64,000 nucleotides of DNA from Catenuloplanes atrovinosus. Lineage in GTDB: Bacteria > Actinomycetota > Actinomycetes > Mycobacteriales > Micromonosporaceae. Position numbers and translations under genes: made by a program. The stretch is from positions 6,142,501 through 6,206,500 of the forward strand of contig NZ_JAVDYB010000001.1 in the NCBI RefSeq assembly GCF_031458235.1. The letters are read 5' to 3'. Below the pieces are notes generated by a model. That model was given only the letters and a program-made list of their open reading frames with translations, was not told the DNA's origin and did not search any database. Positions 63,019-64,000 of this stretch are shown here, piece after piece; the first letter of the stretch is position 1, and each line of letters begins with the position of its first letter.

Positions 63019-63136
63019 GGCCACGGCACGCCGGCAGCGTGGCCACGGCACGCCGGCAGCGTGGCCACGGCACGCCGGCAGCGTGGCCACGGCACGCCGG
63101 CAGCGTGGCCACGGCACGCCGGCAGCGTGGCCACGG
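63019..63136. repeat. 22-bp tandem repeat, 5.4 copies
   Basis: The unit GGCCACGGCACGCCGGCAGC plus GT repeats perfectly from 63019 at 22-base steps (63041, 63063, 63085, 63107) and ends in a partial copy at 63129. The 22-base period shifts the reading frame each time. Confidence 0.9.
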
Positions 63137-63185
63137 CGGCGGCAAACGACGGCACTGGTTTCGTGCGCCAGCACATACCGCCGCC

Positions 63186-63343
63186 GCCTGGCTGTCCCCG
63201 TCGCCGTCGACCCGCCCTTGGGGTGCAGATCATCGGCAGGGCCGCCACCAACGACGAAACCACCACCGACGAGACCAAAGCTGGCGGCCCTGCCGATGAT
63301 CTGCTCGGCTTCGCCCGGGAGACGGTGACGGGGACAGCCAGGC
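63186..63343. repeat. nested long inverted repeat
   Basis: Inner arms: 63225-63247 and 63282-63304, 23 bp, perfect complement (GCAGATCATCGGCAGGGCCG plus CCA). Outer arms: 63186-63208 and 63321-63343, 23 bp with one mismatch (GCCTGGCTGTCCCCGTC...). The loop is 34 bases. Overall a 158-base near-palindrome. Confidence 0.85.
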
Positions 63344-63754
63344 ACACCAGACGCAACCCACCCACCCACGAAAAAACAGCCGGGCCAACGAATCCCGCCG
63401 CGACCGGCAAGCCACGCCCGTCCCCCCGGAGCCCGAGGCCCCCCGGAGGGTGCCCGAAAAGCAGCCATCGACTAAAGACTCGATACGGCGAAATTTCGGG
63501 CGCGGAGCGCCCAGCAATCCCGCCGACCCCCACACAGCAGCCGAGACCTCCTCGAATAGCAGCAGGCCACGGTGAAACAAAGCACCGCCGGACCCTCATC
63601 GAAAGGCGATTCGATACCCAACACGGCACGGCGAACCCGGCCAAAAGCCGGGCAGTCGGTCACGAAACAGTTGGTGCGCGCGGCGAAAGATCGACAAGCA
63701 CCGAACGACCCGGCCACGCCGCCACGGCCGGAGCCGGACCTCACCGGCACATGA

Positions 63755-63855
63755 GAGACCCCGCGAAGAAAGCAGTCCCGGCCGAAGCCGGGACTGCGCC
63801 GAGACGCCCTCGGTCGAAGGGAGGCGCAGCCGGACCGGTGGGCGTGCGGGGTCTC
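63755..63855. other. branched RNA-like fold
   Basis: Closing stem GAGACCCCGC (63755-63764) with GCGGGGTCTC (63846-63855). Inside is hairpin 1, GCAGTCCCGGC-CGAA-GCCGGGACTGC (63772-63797). Hairpin 2 is CGCC ... CCCT-loop-AGGG ... GGCG (63797-63826). This makes a three-way junction of 101 nt. I do not recognise a known RNA family. Confidence 0.5.
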
Positions 63856-63902
63856 GCCGGCCACGACGGCGCCGGCAGGGAGGAGCGCCAGCGACGACCG
63901 GT

Positions 63903-63921
63903 GCCCGCGGGAGCATGCGGA
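63903..63921. repeat. dispersed 19-bp repeat, copy 2
   Basis: Second copy of the repeat at 3373-3391, again in non-coding DNA. It is preceded by GGAGCGCCAGCGACGACC, comparable to GGAGCGCTAGCGGAG before copy 1. Confidence 0.6.
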
Positions 63922-64000
63922 TCGCATGCCGCCGGGAGTGGGCGGATGACGGTCTTAGGGTTCTTTCACCGCCTCCGGCGGTGTCGGCGAGTCGGCGGGT

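Larger units (their letters stand above)
62210..64000. other. gene-poor terminal region rich in repeats and hairpins
   Basis: I find no convincing gene in this 1.8-kb stretch. Open frames on both strands lack start signals and family features and arise from GC-rich repeats. It holds, in order, a 36-bp tandem repeat, a long hairpin, a 22-bp tandem repeat, a nested long inverted repeat, several smaller hairpins and a branched fold. Each is listed separately. 62210-62504 itself shows nothing beyond C-rich low-complexity sequence. Confidence 0.6.

Noticed and set aside
63019-63136. CRISPR array
   Set aside because: The units are head-to-tail with no spacers, the unit is 22 bp, and no cas gene is in the window.
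62938-63927. Several overlapping minus-strand frames of 100-230 codons
   Set aside because: They are generated by the 22-bp repeat and palindromes, have no ribosome sites and no recognisable domain.

Overview
The window is about 64 kb of very GC-rich DNA with actinobacterial chromosome organisation: a clpX / clpP1-clpP2 / tig block, GTG and TTG starts, HspR- and ClgR-type boxes, and a pSAM2-type integrative element. The gene content and style suggest a filamentous actinomycete of the Micromonosporaceae type (Actinoplanes or Catenuloplanes-like). That placement is inference; no rRNA or marker gene is present to fix it.

Left chromosomal part (1-9.9 kb): a small membrane protein, a degenerate tandem repeat, a TetR regulator divergent from a 14-helix drug exporter with two matching operators between them, a nitrilase-family amidase and an acetyltransferase. 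The protein quality-control block clpX, clpP1P2 and tig follows, then tRNA-Pro(TGG) and tRNA-Gly(TCC).

Integrated element (9818-28069): an AICE sits in the 3' half of tRNA-Gly, bounded by identical 48-bp att copies. Its minus-strand core is a tightly overlapped operon from a pra-type activator and small unknown genes through an FtsK-like DNA translocase, a membrane protein and a rolling-circle-type replication initiator to xis and int, with a GntR (KorSA-like) repressor upstream. A rightward module holds a second GntR regulator, a YdcF-like protein, an XRE/DUF397 pair and a Nudix (Pif-like) protein, plus decayed copies of related genes. The cargo is a large low-GC gene for an endonuclease-NACHT protein (candidate phage defence) and a small Mrr-like protein. 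Beyond attR lie two decayed element remnants with further att copies (29081-29128 and 30082-30110), carrying a PIN/Phd toxin-antitoxin pair, a broken integrase and a conserved hypothetical gene. The tRNA-Gly locus has therefore been hit repeatedly.

Middle chromosomal part (30.3-47.6 kb): a Uma2-type nuclease, an RDD membrane protein, unknown proteins, a flavoprotein, LysR/MFS, a beta-lactamase-fold hydrolase, a PLP trans-sulfuration enzyme, a CBM2-GH18 chitinase divergent from a LacI-sensor diguanylate cyclase, and a two-domain glycosyltransferase. An unusual cluster of three paralogous Mrr-like proteins and one further nuclease-like protein sits next to lon.

Right part (47.7-64 kb): lon with an HspR (HAIR) site, a secreted protein, NAD kinase, and a nitrate assimilation locus. 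A nitrate transporter lies divergent from an operon of nitrate reductase, an NAD(P)H/FAD electron-transfer subunit, nirB, nirD and a DsbA-like protein. An amino-acid permease divergent from an Lrp regulator comes next. The last 1.8 kb (62210-64000) has no convincing gene but is crowded with tandem repeats, long inverted repeats and a branched RNA-like fold.
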